DNA of 64,000 nucleotides from Streptomyces albus subsp. albus (GCF_000725885.1 NZ_JODR01000002.1:289394-353393); one strand, 5' to 3'; shown: positions 15,199 to 24,021, counted from the first letter of the stretch. Notes: generated by a model from the letters alone, not told the origin. Program-made: numbers and translations.

Positions 15199-17091
15199 AT
15201 GGCCAGCAGCATCCCCGCATCCGAGCCGCAGTCCACCGCACCCGGACCGGGGCCGGCGCCGGAGGGGCCGGAGGAGCGGCAAGCCCGGGTGCCGACGCTG
15301 GGCAGTCTGCTGGCGGCCGGTGCCGGCGAGGCGCTGGAGCTGGTGTGCGCCCCGCGCGGCAGGGACGTTCCGGTGCGCGGGGTGGGCGTTTTCGACTCCG
15401 GTGAGACGTTCGCCGCACAGGGGCAGGTGCTGGTCGCGGCGGGCGTGGACGACTCCTCGGACGTCGCCCCCATGGTGCTGCGGTCCGCCGCCAGGGCCGG
15501 CGCGGTGGCCGTCGTCACCCGGCGGGGCGCGGGCGGACCGGGCCGGCGGCTGCTGGAGCTCGCCGAGGAGACAGGCACCGCACTGCTCACCAGGGCGCCG
15601 TGGATCGAGTGGACGGAACTGATCGGCATGCTGCGGGCCGCTCTGGCGCACCGGGGCGGGCCCGCGGGTCCGGAGGCGGCCACCGATGTGCCGCTGGGCG
15701 ACCTGCCGGCGCTCGCCCGTGCCCTCGCCGAGCTGGTGGGCGGGGCGGTCACGATCGAGGACCCCGACTCCCGGGTGCTGGCCTACTCCCCCACAGAGAA
15801 CGGCGCCGACCCGCTGCGCCGGCTCACCATCCTGGGCGGGCAGGTACCCCGCTGGCGGCTGGACGAGCTGGCGGCCAGCGGCTTCCTGCGCACCCTGTGG
15901 GCCAGCGACGACGTGGTGCACCGGCCCGCGGAGGAACGCTTCTCCGAGCGGCTGGCCATCGCGGTGCGGGCCGGTGAGGAGGTGCTGGGCTCCATCTGGG
16001 CGGCTGCCGACGGCCGTCCCCTGCCGCCGGATGCCCGGCAGGCGCTGCGCGAGGCGGCCCGTACCGCCGCCCCGCATCTGCTGCACCACCGGCTGCGGCA
16101 CCAGACCGGTGCCACCCGGCGGCGGCAGGCGGTGCGGGCCCTGCTGGAGGGCGCCGGTGACGCGCGGTCGGCCGCCGCGACGCTCGGTCTCGCCCTGGGC
16201 ACCCCCTGTGTCGTCCTGGCCGTCACCACCGACGCCGTCCACGGGGAGGGCACGGCGCACGACCGGGCACTGCGGCTGGCCTCCCTCCAGGTGAGCGCCC
16301 ACCAGCCGCCCGGTTTCGCGCTGCGTACCGACGACCGGCTGGACGTGCTGCTGCCGCTGCCCGACGGACGCGAGGAGCGGTCCCACGGCCCCCGTCCGCC
16401 GGCGGACGCTACGGGCTCCGCGGTGGCCGAGGGGGCCGGGGAGAGCGGGACGGAGGGCACGGCCCCGCAGGCGCGGCGGCTCGCCCTCCAGCTGGCCGCC
16501 GCCGTACGGGAGGCGGGGGTCGGTCCGCTGGTGGCGATCGGCGCGGCACGGCCCGGGCTGACACGGGCGGGCGAGTCCCGCGAGGTCGCGCATCTGGTCC
16601 TCCAGGTGCTGCGGGATCGCCGGACGCGTGCCGCGCCGGAGGGCCGTACGGCCGCTCCTCCGCCGGACGGCCACCCCGCAGGGCCTCCGCCCAAGGGCGG
16701 GCCGGGGACCGTCCCGGCGCTGGAGGTCGCCGGCGAGAACGACGTGCGGGAGGCCCTGGACGCGCTGCGGGTCGTGCGGGCGGTGGCCGGGCTGACACCC
16801 CGGGTGGACGGCCCGGTGCGTGATCTGCTGGCGCACGACGCGGAGCACCGCAGTGATCTGGCGCCCACCCTCGCGGCCTATCTGAGCCGGTTCGGCGACG
16901 TGGCGAGCACCGCGCGGCAACTCGGCGTCCACCCCAACACGCTCCGCTACCGGCTGCGCCGGCTGCGCACCCGTTTCGGGCTGGACCTGGACGACCCCGA
17001 TGTACGGCTGCTGGCGGAGCTGGGGCTGCGCGCGGCGGGCCTGTACCCGGCGCCGGGCGGCGGCCCCTCCCGTCCCGCGGAGCCTTTCTGA
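15199..17091 (+). CDS. PucR-family transcriptional regulator
   Basis: 630 residues. The N-terminal third carries the PucR ligand domain (RVPTLGSLLAAGAGEALELV, VLVAAGVDDSSDVAPMVL, about 30-165). The middle is a GGDEF-like/linker region with two low-complexity inserts (about 395-425 and 475-515). The C-terminus is the PucR helix-turn-helix (FGDVASTARQLGVHPNTLRYRLRRL, about 575-605). No ribosome binding site is visible; ATG 15199 was preferred, and an in-frame ATG at 15181 is possible. Directly downstream are a PLP decarboxylase and an amino-acid permease, so it probably activates them in response to their substrate. That link is inference from position. Confidence 0.9.
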   Translation: MASSIPASEPQSTAPGPGPAPEGPEERQARVPTLGSLLAAGAGEALELVCAPRGRDVPVRGVGVFDSGETFAAQGQVLVAAGVDDSSDVAPMVLRSAARAGAVAVVTRRGAGGPGRRLLELAEETGTALLTRAPWIEWTELIGMLRAALAHRGGPAGPEAATDVPLGDLPALARALAELVGGAVTIEDPDSRVLAYSPTENGADPLRRLTILGGQVPRWRLDELAASGFLRTLWASDDVVHRPAEERFSERLAIAVRAGEEVLGSIWAAADGRPLPPDARQALREAARTAAPHLLHHRLRHQTGATRRRQAVRALLEGAGDARSAAATLGLALGTPCVVLAVTTDAVHGEGTAHDRALRLASLQVSAHQPPGFALRTDDRLDVLLPLPDGREERSHGPRPPADATGSAVAEGAGESGTEGTAPQARRLALQLAAAVREAGVGPLVAIGAARPGLTRAGESREVAHLVLQVLRDRRTRAAPEGRTAAPPPDGHPAGPPPKGGPGTVPALEVAGENDVREALDALRVVRAVAGLTPRVDGPVRDLLAHDAEHRSDLAPTLAAYLSRFGDVASTARQLGVHPNTLRYRLRRLRTRFGLDLDDPDVRLLAELGLRAAGLYPAPGGGPSRPAEPF

Positions 17092-17186
17092 ACGGCTCCG
17101 CACACCGTCGGTGGCCGACAGGAACGAGCGCGGCGAGGACGTTGTGCGTCCGCACCACGGGATGCCGCCCGCCATGGTGCGGGACG

Positions 17187-17219
17187 ACAACACCGGGCGG
17201 CCGGCCCGCACGGTGTTGT
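17187..17219. promoter_or_regulatory. Inverted repeat upstream of the decarboxylase gene
   Basis: Perfect 9-bp arms ACAACACCG / CGGTGTTGT separated by 15 bp, about 135 bp before the decarboxylase start and 100 bp after the pucR-type stop. A related imperfect pair (TTGTGCG..., ...GACGACAA) lies just upstream at 17142-17190. It is a candidate operator for the PucR-type regulator; a hairpin is the alternative. Confidence 0.45.
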
Positions 17220-17352
17220 GGGCGCGCACACCGCACAGGCCGCGACTTCGGACCGCCGGCCGCAGACACGGACCGCCACCACGACGCAGAGTGGACGGGA
17301 TCTGCACGGGGTGCGCGCAGGTGACGGCACCGCACGGGAAGGGAGTCCGCGG

Positions 17353-18738
17353 ATGGCACTGGACGCTGTGGCACGGAGACGGGAAGCGATCGCCGCAGCG
17401 GTCCGTGAGGGGCTGCTCGGCCCCGAGGCGCCGCTCGTGGCCCTGCTGGACGTCGAGGGCATCCGGCAGGCCGCCCGGGAGCTCCGGGACGCCTTCGCGG
17501 GCCCGGCGCCCGTGCTGCACACCTTCGCCGTGAAGGCGGCGTCGCTGGTGCCCGTGCTGGAGCTGCTGGACGCCGAGGGCGTCGGCTGCGAGGTGGCCAG
17601 CCCGGGCGAGCTGGAGCTGGCCAGGGCGGCGGGCGTGGCGGCCGACCGGATCGTCTTCGACTCCCCCGCCAAGACGGTCGCCGAGCTGCGGGACGCGCTG
17701 GCGAGCGGGATCGCCGTCAACGCGGACAATCCGCAGGAGCTGGCGCGGCTCGACGCGCTGGTCGCCGAGCGGCGCTCGGCCGGGCAGGACGCCGGGGCGC
17801 CCGTGGGCATGCGGATCAATCCGCAGGTGGGCACCGGTTCCATCGGCGCGATGAGCACCGCGACAGCGACCTCGAAGTTCGGGGTGGCGCTGCGCGACGA
17901 GGGCGCCGAGGAGTGGATCACCGACAGTTTCGCGGCCCGGCCCTGGCTGACGCGGCTGCACACCCACACGGGCTCGCAGGGCGTGCCGCTGGAGCTGATG
18001 GCCGAGTCGGTACGGGTCGTCCACGAGCTGGCCGAGCGGATCAACCAGCGGGCCGGGCGGCAGCAGATCGACACCATCGACATCGGCGGCGGCCTGCCGG
18101 TGAACTTCGCCGGCGACGAGACCGAGCCGTCGTTCGCCGCCTACGCCGACCTGCTGCGACGGTCGGTGCCGGGACTCTTCGACGGGCGCTATACGATCGT
18201 CACCGAGTTCGGCAGGTCCCTGCTCGCCAAGCAGGGCTTCGTCGCCGCTCTGGTGGAGTACACCAAGAGCGCGGGCGGTCGCCGGATCGCCGTCACCCAC
18301 GCCGGTGCCCATGTGGCCACCCGTACCGCGTTCGCGCCCGAGGCGTGGCCGCTGCGGGTCGGCGCCTTCGACGCGGAGGGCGCGCCCAAGCGGACGCCGG
18401 AAGTGGTGCAGGATGTAGCGGGGCCGTGTTGCTTCGCCGGGGACCTGGTGGCGCGCGAGAGGGCACTGCCCGAACTGGAGCCGGGAGACGTGGTGGCACT
18501 GTGGGACACAGGCGCCTACTACTTCTCCACGCCGTTCCAGTACAACAGCCTGCCCCGTCCGGCCGTGCACGGTTTCGGACGGGACGCTGCCGGCCGCGTC
18601 CGCTTCTCGCTGGTGCGGCCGGCGCAGCGGATGGAGGAGCTGCTGGCGGACAGCGGCGCCGCACAGCGCGGTGCCCTGACCGGCACGGCCGGTGCGGCCG
18701 GCGGGCCGGGCCGCCCGGTCTCCTCCGCCGCGTCCTGA
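17353..18738 (+). CDS. Group IV PLP-dependent decarboxylase (DapDC/ornithine decarboxylase fold)
   Basis: 461 residues. The Schiff-base lysine is Lys61 in HTFAVKAAS. The barrel continues with CEVASPGELELA, a His over the PLP ring in LHTHTGSQG, and the Gly-rich phosphate loop DIGGGLPVNF. The C-terminal beta domain carries PCCFAGD (the family Cys/Asp motif, about 358-364) and WDTGAYYFSTPFQYN. It resembles the Y4yA/LysA-like branch, not the housekeeping diaminopimelate decarboxylase. The start ATG 17353 is preceded by GGGAAGGGAG. With the permease downstream it suggests uptake and decarboxylation of an amino acid; substrate not known. The last 30 residues are Gly/Ala/Pro-rich and probably disordered. 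Confidence 0.88.
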   Translation: MALDAVARRREAIAAAVREGLLGPEAPLVALLDVEGIRQAARELRDAFAGPAPVLHTFAVKAASLVPVLELLDAEGVGCEVASPGELELARAAGVAADRIVFDSPAKTVAELRDALASGIAVNADNPQELARLDALVAERRSAGQDAGAPVGMRINPQVGTGSIGAMSTATATSKFGVALRDEGAEEWITDSFAARPWLTRLHTHTGSQGVPLELMAESVRVVHELAERINQRAGRQQIDTIDIGGGLPVNFAGDETEPSFAAYADLLRRSVPGLFDGRYTIVTEFGRSLLAKQGFVAALVEYTKSAGGRRIAVTHAGAHVATRTAFAPEAWPLRVGAFDAEGAPKRTPEVVQDVAGPCCFAGDLVARERALPELEPGDVVALWDTGAYYFSTPFQYNSLPRPAVHGFGRDAAGRVRFSLVRPAQRMEELLADSGAAQRGALTGTAGAAGGPGRPVSSAAS

Positions 18739-18817
18739 CCTGTCGGGTGTCCGGCTCCCGGGTCCGCCCGGGTCCGCCGCCGGGTCGCCCCGGCTCCGAG
18801 CCGTTCGGGGCCGGTCA

Positions 18818-18842
18818 GCCGTCCTGAGCGTCTCAGGACGGC
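18818..18842 (+). terminator. Hairpin between decarboxylase and permease genes
   Basis: Perfect 11-bp stem GCCGTCCTGAG / CTCAGGACGGC with a 3-nt loop CGT, 80 bp after the decarboxylase stop and 110 bp before the permease start. It separates the two genes into different units or attenuates read-through. Confidence 0.6.
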
Positions 18843-18954
18843 CGGTCACGGTTCGCCGTGCCCGGCACCCTGCCCTGTCCATCAGGCACACACTGGTGCG
18901 CCCCTGTGGCGTGCCAGGACTCCGGTGTGCCCCGATCCACGGAGACCCAGACGC

Positions 18955-20463
18955 ATGGCGAACGCTGCCGACACCCGCGGAGGCGGGGTGACCACACAGT
19001 CCCCCGAGGGCCGCGCTCCCACACCCGGCGCACTGGTGCGCGAGGACGGCTACGCGTCGGGCCTGCGCAACCGCCAGGTCCAGATGATCGCCGTGGGCGG
19101 CGCGATCGGCACCGGGCTGTTCCTCGGCGCGGGTGAACGGCTGCACTCCGCAGGCCCCTCGCTGGTGATCGTCTTCGCGGTCACCGGCCTGTTCGCGTTC
19201 TTCATCGCGCGGGCCATGGGCGAGCTGGTGATGCACCGCCCGACCTCGGGCTCCTTCGTCTCCTACTCGCGGGAGCTGCTGGGCGGCGAGAAGGCCGCTT
19301 TCGTGGCGGGCTGGGTCTACTTCCTGCACTGGATATGCAGCGGCATCGCGGAGATCACCGCGGTCGCCGTCTATCTGCACTACTGGAGTGCGCTGCGGGC
19401 CATCCCCCAGTGGACGCTGGCGCTGTTCGCGCTGCTGGTGGTACTGGGCGCCAATCTGATCTCGGTGCGGTGGTTCGGCGAGTTCGAGTTCTGGTTCGCG
19501 CTGATCAAGGTCGCGGCGATCATCGCGTTCCTCGCCGTCGGCTGCTGGCTGCTGGCCAGCCGCCACCCCGTCCAGAACGGCGAGGCGGGCGGTCCGCAGA
19601 TGATCACCGATCACGGCGGGATGCTGCCGCACGGCTTCCTCGCGGCGTTGATCATCGTCCAGGGTGTGGTGTTCTCCTACGCCGCCATCGAGATGGTCGG
19701 CATCACGGCGGGCGAGACGGAGAACCCCCGGAAGGTCATCCCCAAGGCCATCAACTCGGTCTCCTGGCGCATCGTCGTCTTCTACGTGGGCTCCGTGCTG
19801 CTGCTCGTCCTGCTGCTGCCGTGGACCGCCTACAGCGGCCGGGAGTCGCCGTTCGTGACGCTGATGAGCCACATCGGCGTCCCCGGCGCCGACCAGATCA
19901 TGAACTTCGTGGTGCTGACGGCGGCGCTCTCCAGCTGCAACTCCGGCCTCTACTCCACCGGCCGGACCCTGCGTTCGATGGGCCTGGCCGGCTCCGCACC
20001 GCACTTCACGACCAAGATGAACCGCCGCCACGTCCCCTTCGGCGGCATCCTGCTCACGGCGTCGTTCTACCTGCTCGGCATCGTGCTGAACTACATCGTT
20101 CCCGAGCGCGCCTTCTCGATCGTGCTGAACTTCTCCGCGATCACCATGATCGGCACCTGGGCCATGATCATCCTGTGCCAGCTGGCGCTGCGCCGCCGGG
20201 TCCGCCAGGGCCGCGCCGAGGACGGCGGCTTCCATCTCCCCGGCGCCCCCTTCACCTCGTATCTGACGCTCGCCTTCCTCCTCCTGGTCGTCGTCCTGAT
20301 GGCCTGCGACGGCGACATCGGCACCTGGTCGGTGGCCTGTATGCCGCTGATCGCCCTCGCCCTGTGGGGCGGCTGGTACGCCGTCCGCAAGCGGGTCACC
20401 GCGATGGCGACGGCCCGCGAGCAGGAGCAGGCACCGGACGCCGCCGACCCCGCGGGCGCCTGA
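18955..20463 (+). CDS. Amino-acid permease (AAT/APC family)
   Basis: 502 residues with twelve hydrophobic segments. The APC signature is near the N-terminus: GLRNRQVQMIAVGGAIGTGLFLGAG (split by the first helix), then GELVMHRPTSGSFVSYSRE. The helix 6-7 region has YAAIEMVGITAGETENPRK. This pattern fits proton-coupled permeases for asparagine, GABA, proline or aromatic amino acids; which one cannot be told. ATG 18955 has CGGAGA upstream. Its position after the PucR-type regulator and the PLP decarboxylase suggests it supplies the decarboxylase substrate or exports the amine. The C-terminal 20 residues are charged and cytoplasmic. Confidence 0.92.
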   Translation: MANAADTRGGGVTTQSPEGRAPTPGALVREDGYASGLRNRQVQMIAVGGAIGTGLFLGAGERLHSAGPSLVIVFAVTGLFAFFIARAMGELVMHRPTSGSFVSYSRELLGGEKAAFVAGWVYFLHWICSGIAEITAVAVYLHYWSALRAIPQWTLALFALLVVLGANLISVRWFGEFEFWFALIKVAAIIAFLAVGCWLLASRHPVQNGEAGGPQMITDHGGMLPHGFLAALIIVQGVVFSYAAIEMVGITAGETENPRKVIPKAINSVSWRIVVFYVGSVLLLVLLLPWTAYSGRESPFVTLMSHIGVPGADQIMNFVVLTAALSSCNSGLYSTGRTLRSMGLAGSAPHFTTKMNRRHVPFGGILLTASFYLLGIVLNYIVPERAFSIVLNFSAITMIGTWAMIILCQLALRRRVRQGRAEDGGFHLPGAPFTSYLTLAFLLLVVVLMACDGDIGTWSVACMPLIALALWGGWYAVRKRVTAMATAREQEQAPDAADPAGA

Positions 20464-20472
20464 GCCCGGCCC

Positions 20473-20540
20473 GCGGCCGGCTTCCCGGCCGCCGCGTCAC
20501 GGTGCGGACGGGGACGAGCGGGGCGCGTGGCGCCCCGCTC
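20473..20540 (+). terminator. Tandem hairpins after the permease gene
   Basis: Two perfect hairpins: GCGGCCGG-CTTC-CCGGCCGC at 20473-20492, and the stronger GAGCGGGGCGC-GTG-GCGCCCCGCTC at 20516-20540. The permease stop is 10 nt before the first. Confidence 0.7.
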
Positions 20541-20888
20541 CGGTGGTGACGAGTGAGACGTTCACTGTCCTCGTCCTGACTCCCCGCGGTGGCGCGCTCA
20601 CCCGCGGCCGGGATCTCCGAGCCCGAACTCGCCCCCCTGGCCGGCCGGCACCTCCGGTTGGTGTTCCGGCAGTCCGAGCGCTTCGTGGGCCGACTCGTCG
20701 CCGGCCGGGGGCCCGCCGTCCGCTCGGCGTGGAGGCCGGGACGTTCTGGAGCACCGCGCTCGGCGCGGTGCTGCTCGTCCGCGCCGGAGCACACGGCACG
20801 GTCGCCGATCCGGACCTCACGGGGGCGCTGAGCCGCACCCGAACGCGTCTAGCTCAGCCGGCCGGACCCGAAGCTGCGGTTGCGCGGG
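20541..20888. other. Intergenic stretch, possible gene remnant
   Basis: About 350 bp without a convincing gene. In the plus direction a reading from 20589 (ISEPELAPLAGRHLRLVFRQ...) and another frame from about 20720 (GVEAGTFWSTALGAVLLV...) look protein-like in succession, as if one gene had suffered a +1 shift near 20720. No ribosome binding site or family is recognised, so I do not call a gene. Confidence 0.3.
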
Positions 20889-21419
20889 TCAGCGGACCCA
20901 GCCGGTGAAGCGTCGGCCGCCCTGGGGAGTACTCTGCTCGCCGCGGCGGGACTCGGAGGCGAGCACGGCCTGGCAGGCGCGTACGAGCCAGGCGTTCACC
21001 GAGAGTCCCTGCTTGCCCGCGGCCTCGTCGATCTGGGCCTTGAGCTGTTCCGGCGGACGGAAGTTGATCCGTGCCGTGGCACCGCCCGCTTCCGTACCCG
21101 TGGCGTCGAGGGGGAGGGCGGGCTCGGGGGCGAGGGGGCGGTCCGCGGCGGGCTCGTCCTGGAAAGGTTCGGCGGCCGGGGGCGGGGTCACCACGAAGCC
21201 GGGGTCGAGGCCGCGCAGCCGCACGTCCACCGAGCCGGGGGCCAGGTCGCGGGTGATCTCGTCGGCGGCGGCGGAGAGCACCTTGAGCAGGGTGAGGCGG
21301 GCGGCCGATTCGAGCGGTCCGACGAGCCGCTCCGCGAGTGCGCGCGCCTCGTCGCCACCCCCTGCGGCGGCTGCGACGAACTCCTCGCAGAGTTCCTCCA
21401 CGTACGGCCGCATCTCCAT
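20889..21419 (-). CDS. Ribbon-helix-helix (HicB/Arc-like) protein
   Basis: 176 residues. The C-terminal part (about 118-155) reads TARINFRPPEQLKAQIDEAAGKQG then LSVNAWLVRACQ, a ribbon-helix-helix DNA-binding motif like HicB antitoxins. The N-terminal 60 residues form an alpha-helical domain (SVDVRLRGLDPGFVV follows) typical of a family conserved in Streptomyces; the middle is Pro/Ala-rich. I chose ATG 21419 because CATAAT lies exactly 7 nt before it with no ribosome binding site, indicating a leaderless mRNA; ATG 21428 is the alternative. No toxin gene is adjacent, so it is more likely a stand-alone regulator than a toxin-antitoxin partner. Confidence 0.75.
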   Translation of the reverse strand: MEMRPYVEELCEEFVAAAAGGGDEARALAERLVGPLESAARLTLLKVLSAAADEITRDLAPGSVDVRLRGLDPGFVVTPPPAAEPFQDEPAADRPLAPEPALPLDATGTEAGGATARINFRPPEQLKAQIDEAAGKQGLSVNAWLVRACQAVLASESRRGEQSTPQGGRRFTGWVR

Positions 21420-21641
21420 GCCCGGCATTATGGCACGCGGCCCCCGGGCCCCTTCATGGTGAGGGCCCGGCCCGGGACCTGCGGGAACGGGTGCTGTGCC
21501 GCCCGTACGCGATCATCACTCGCACGCTTGCCGCCCTCCGTCACCCAATAGGCGGAATACCATCATTCAATACACTCAACCGGCCCGTCGCGGGAGATGC
21601 TGTGGGGGTCCACGAGATTCCTCGGAAGAAAGGGCTCACAC

Positions 21642-21946
21642 ATGCACATGCTCCGTCCCGCACTCGCCGTCTCGGGGGCCGTTCTGGCCGGCATGATGAT
21701 GAGCGGCGGAACAGCAAGTGCGGCGACCGGTGATGTCGTCGTCTTCCAGACGGAGTTGCAGCCGCTCACCCAGTACGAGAATCCCGAGGGGTGCCACAAA
21801 CTCCCGGCCGCCGCGCATGTGCTGACCAACCGCACGGACAAGCCGTGAAGATTTACGGCGACCCCTTCTGCCTGACCCCCGGGCTGACGGTGCAGCCGGG
21901 GTACGGCTCGCACGTCGCTCCCGGCAGCGGCAGCTTCTCCGCCTGA
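21642..21946 (+). pseudogene. Small secreted protein gene with a -1 frameshift
   Basis: The ATG 21642 frame encodes a Sec signal peptide (MHMLRPALAVSGAVLAGMMM..., cleavage probably after ASA) and a mature start TGDVVVFQTELQPL, then stops at TGA 21846-21848 after TNRTDKP. The neighbouring frame continues without a break as VKIYGDPFCLTPGLTVQPGYG to TGA 21944-21946, giving about 101 residues with a matched Cys pair. Restoring one G at AAGCC(G)GTGAAG near 21844 joins both halves. AGAAAGGG precedes the start. It belongs to a family of short secreted Streptomyces proteins of unknown function. The lesion may be real or a sequencing error. Confidence 0.75.
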
Positions 21947-22016
21947 TCCGTCCGGCAGCGTGAGAATCCGGCACATTACCGCCGGCCGCACTGGGAGAAC
22001 GGGCAGAGAGGTCCGC

Positions 22017-23276
22017 ATGACATACGACCTGGCCGTCGTCGGCCTGGGATACATCGGGTTACCCCTGGCCCAGCAGGCCGGCGCGGTGGGGATGTCGGCC
22101 GTCGGCTACGACATCTCCGCACAGGTGGTGGCCGATCTGATGGCCGGCCGCTCGCACGTGGACGATGTGAGCGACGCCGATGTGGCCGCCATGCGGGCGG
22201 CCGGGTTCCGCGCCACCACGGACCCCTCGGTCCTGGGGCGCAGCAGCACGATCGTCATCTGCGTCCCCACCGGGCTGACCCCGGACGGCGACCCGGACCT
22301 GGGGTCCTTGCGCGAGGCCGTCCGCACGGTGGCCTCCCAGTTGCGGACCGGGACGCTCGTGGTGGTGGAGTCCACCAGCCACCCGGGCACCACGGAGGAG
22401 ATGGTGCGCCCACTGCTGGAGGAGGGCAGCGGGCTGGTGGTCGGGGAGGACTTCCACCTGGCCTATTCTCCGGAGCGGATCGACCCCGGAAACCGGTCCT
22501 ACACCCTGCACAACACCCCCCGGGTGGTGAGCGGCTGCACCCCGCTGTGCGCGAAACACGCCGTGGCGTTCTACAGCAGACTGGTGGAGACGGTGGTGGT
22601 GGCCCGGGGCACCCGGGAGGCCGAAATGGCGAAACTCCTGGAGAACACCTACCGTTACATCAACATCGCCCTGGTGGACGAAGTCGCATTGTTCTGCGAC
22701 AAGATGGGGATAGACATCTGGGACGTACTGCACTGCGCGTCCACCAAACCGTTCGGTTTCACCGCCTTCAGTCCCGGGGCCGGAATCGGCGGGCACTGCA
22801 TTCCCGTCGATCCCCGCTATCTGGCGGTGAAAGCAGAGACCGAGGGTTTCTCCTTCCGTATGCTGTCGGCCGCCCGGGACGTTCTGGGCCGGATGCCGCG
22901 CCATGTCGTGCAGCGGGCCGCCGATCTGCTGGCCGGTGAAGGAAAACCGATGCGAGGCGCCCGGGTTTTGCTGCTGGGCGTCGCCTATAAACCGGACATC
23001 GCCGATACGCGGGAATCCCCCGCATTCGCGGTGGCCCGTCAGTTGCGGGACCGCGGCGCACTCGTCTCGTATCACGATCCGTACGTTCCCGAATTCGTCT
23101 GCGACGGACTTCCGTTGCCGCGGTGCGAGGAGCTGGCCGACGGGCTGGCCGAGGCCGACCTCGTACTCCTGCTGCAGGACCACTCCTGTTACGAGCCGGC
23201 GCGACTGGCACGGGCCGGGTGCCCGGTGCTGGACACGCGCGGCAGGACCGCGGGGGCCACCGTCACCCTGCTGTGA
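22017..23276 (+). CDS. UDP-glucose/GDP-mannose dehydrogenase family protein
   Basis: 419 residues. NAD-dependent four-electron oxidation of C6 of a nucleotide sugar to the uronate is the family reaction. It has an N-terminal Rossmann motif VVGLGYIGLPLA, the central helix domain with KLLENTYRYINIALVDE, the catalytic Cys261 in GIGGHCIPVDPRYL, and a C-terminal domain with LLGVAYKPDIADTRESPA. The sequence is closer to the WecC/TviB (UDP-N-acetylhexosamine) group than to plain UDP-glucose dehydrogenase, judged from motif style only. ATG 22017 follows GAGAGG. Codon 15 is TTA (22059-22061), so translation should depend on the bldA leucyl-tRNA. It may feed the Gfo/Idh and DegT enzymes encoded further on. 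Confidence 0.88.
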   Translation: MTYDLAVVGLGYIGLPLAQQAGAVGMSAVGYDISAQVVADLMAGRSHVDDVSDADVAAMRAAGFRATTDPSVLGRSSTIVICVPTGLTPDGDPDLGSLREAVRTVASQLRTGTLVVVESTSHPGTTEEMVRPLLEEGSGLVVGEDFHLAYSPERIDPGNRSYTLHNTPRVVSGCTPLCAKHAVAFYSRLVETVVVARGTREAEMAKLLENTYRYINIALVDEVALFCDKMGIDIWDVLHCASTKPFGFTAFSPGAGIGGHCIPVDPRYLAVKAETEGFSFRMLSAARDVLGRMPRHVVQRAADLLAGEGKPMRGARVLLLGVAYKPDIADTRESPAFAVARQLRDRGALVSYHDPYVPEFVCDGLPLPRCEELADGLAEADLVLLLQDHSCYEPARLARAGCPVLDTRGRTAGATVTLL

Positions 23277-23415
23277 CGCGTCCCCCTCCCTCTCCGGCCG
23301 CGCGGCTGCCGCGGCCCTCCACAGACTTGCGCGCCCCCAGGGGAGAAGCGCGCGAGGACGGCGCGGGACACCCCCGCCGCCGTCTTGTCATCACCCGATA
23401 GGAAAGGACATCGGC

Positions 23416-23949
23416 ATGAGCACTGCTCTCGCGAACGACCGTCTGCAAAAGCGCTTCGACAAGTGGGACGCGGACGGCAACGGGGTGCTGGAGCGGGGTG
23501 ACTTCCAGGAGGAGGCCGCCAAGATCGCCCACGGTTTCGGGAAGGCCCCGGACTCCCGTGAGGTACAGGCCCTCAAGGACGCCTTCAACGGGCTGTTCGA
23601 CTACCTGGCGCGTGAGGCCGGTGTCGGCCCGGACGGGTCCCTGTCCAAGGACCAGTTCCTCCAGGTCACCGGCAACCTGATCTTCGAGGGCGGCGAGGCC
23701 AACTTCAACCGCGTGCTGGGCCCCGTGGTCAAGGCCATCATCGGCATCTGCGACAAGAACGACGACGGCAAGATCAACTCCTCGGAGTTCGAGGCGTGGC
23801 TGGGCGGCATCGGTGTCAACCGCACCGAGGCCAAGGAGGCGTTCCAGCAGGTCGACACCAACGGCGACGGTGAGCTGTCGCTGGACGAGCTGCTGGCCGC
23901 CGTCCGTGAGTTCCACTTCGGGCGGCTGGACGTCGAGCTCCTCGGCTGA
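23416..23949 (+). CDS. EF-hand calcium-binding protein (calerythrin-like)
   Basis: 177 residues, soluble, no signal peptide. It has three canonical EF-hand loops: DKWDADGNGVLE near residue 15, DKNDDGKINSSE near 115 and DTNGDGELSLDE near 149. A fourth, degenerate loop sits near 71 (GVGPDGSLSKDQ). The four-hand arrangement and length fit the calerythrin/CabB-type sarcoplasmic-like calcium buffers of actinomycetes. ATG 23416 follows GGAAAGGA. It lies 139 nt after the nucleotide-sugar dehydrogenase on the same strand and is followed by a strong terminator. A buffer or sensor of intracellular calcium is the likely role. Confidence 0.9.
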   Translation: MSTALANDRLQKRFDKWDADGNGVLERGDFQEEAAKIAHGFGKAPDSREVQALKDAFNGLFDYLAREAGVGPDGSLSKDQFLQVTGNLIFEGGEANFNRVLGPVVKAIIGICDKNDDGKINSSEFEAWLGGIGVNRTEAKEAFQQVDTNGDGELSLDELLAAVREFHFGRLDVELLG

Positions 23950-23969
23950 GCCGCGGATCACGACACCAC

Positions 23970-23998
23970 GGCCGGTGGCCCCCCCGGGGCCACCGGCC
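23970..23998. terminator. Bidirectional hairpin terminator
   Basis: Perfect 13-bp stem GGCCGGTGGCCCC / GGGGCCACCGGCC with loop CCC, 20 nt after the EF-hand stop and 23 nt after the convergent gene's stop. Serves both. Confidence 0.85.
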
Positions 23999-24021
23999 TT
24001 CGTCGTGTGCGGCGCGCGGCG

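Noticed and set aside
14638..20235. A minus-strand open frame of more than 1800 codons opposite the PucR, decarboxylase and permease genes
   Set aside because: Shadow frame of GC-rich coding DNA: no ribosome binding site, composition dominated by Arg, Pro, Gly and Ala without domains, and strong genes on the opposite strand.
20543..20908. Small plus-strand gene
   Set aside because: Two partial frames only, no ribosome binding site, no recognisable family; kept as a possible remnant.
20889..21419. HicAB toxin-antitoxin module
   Set aside because: Only the ribbon-helix-helix half is present; no HicA-like or other toxin reading frame is adjacent.
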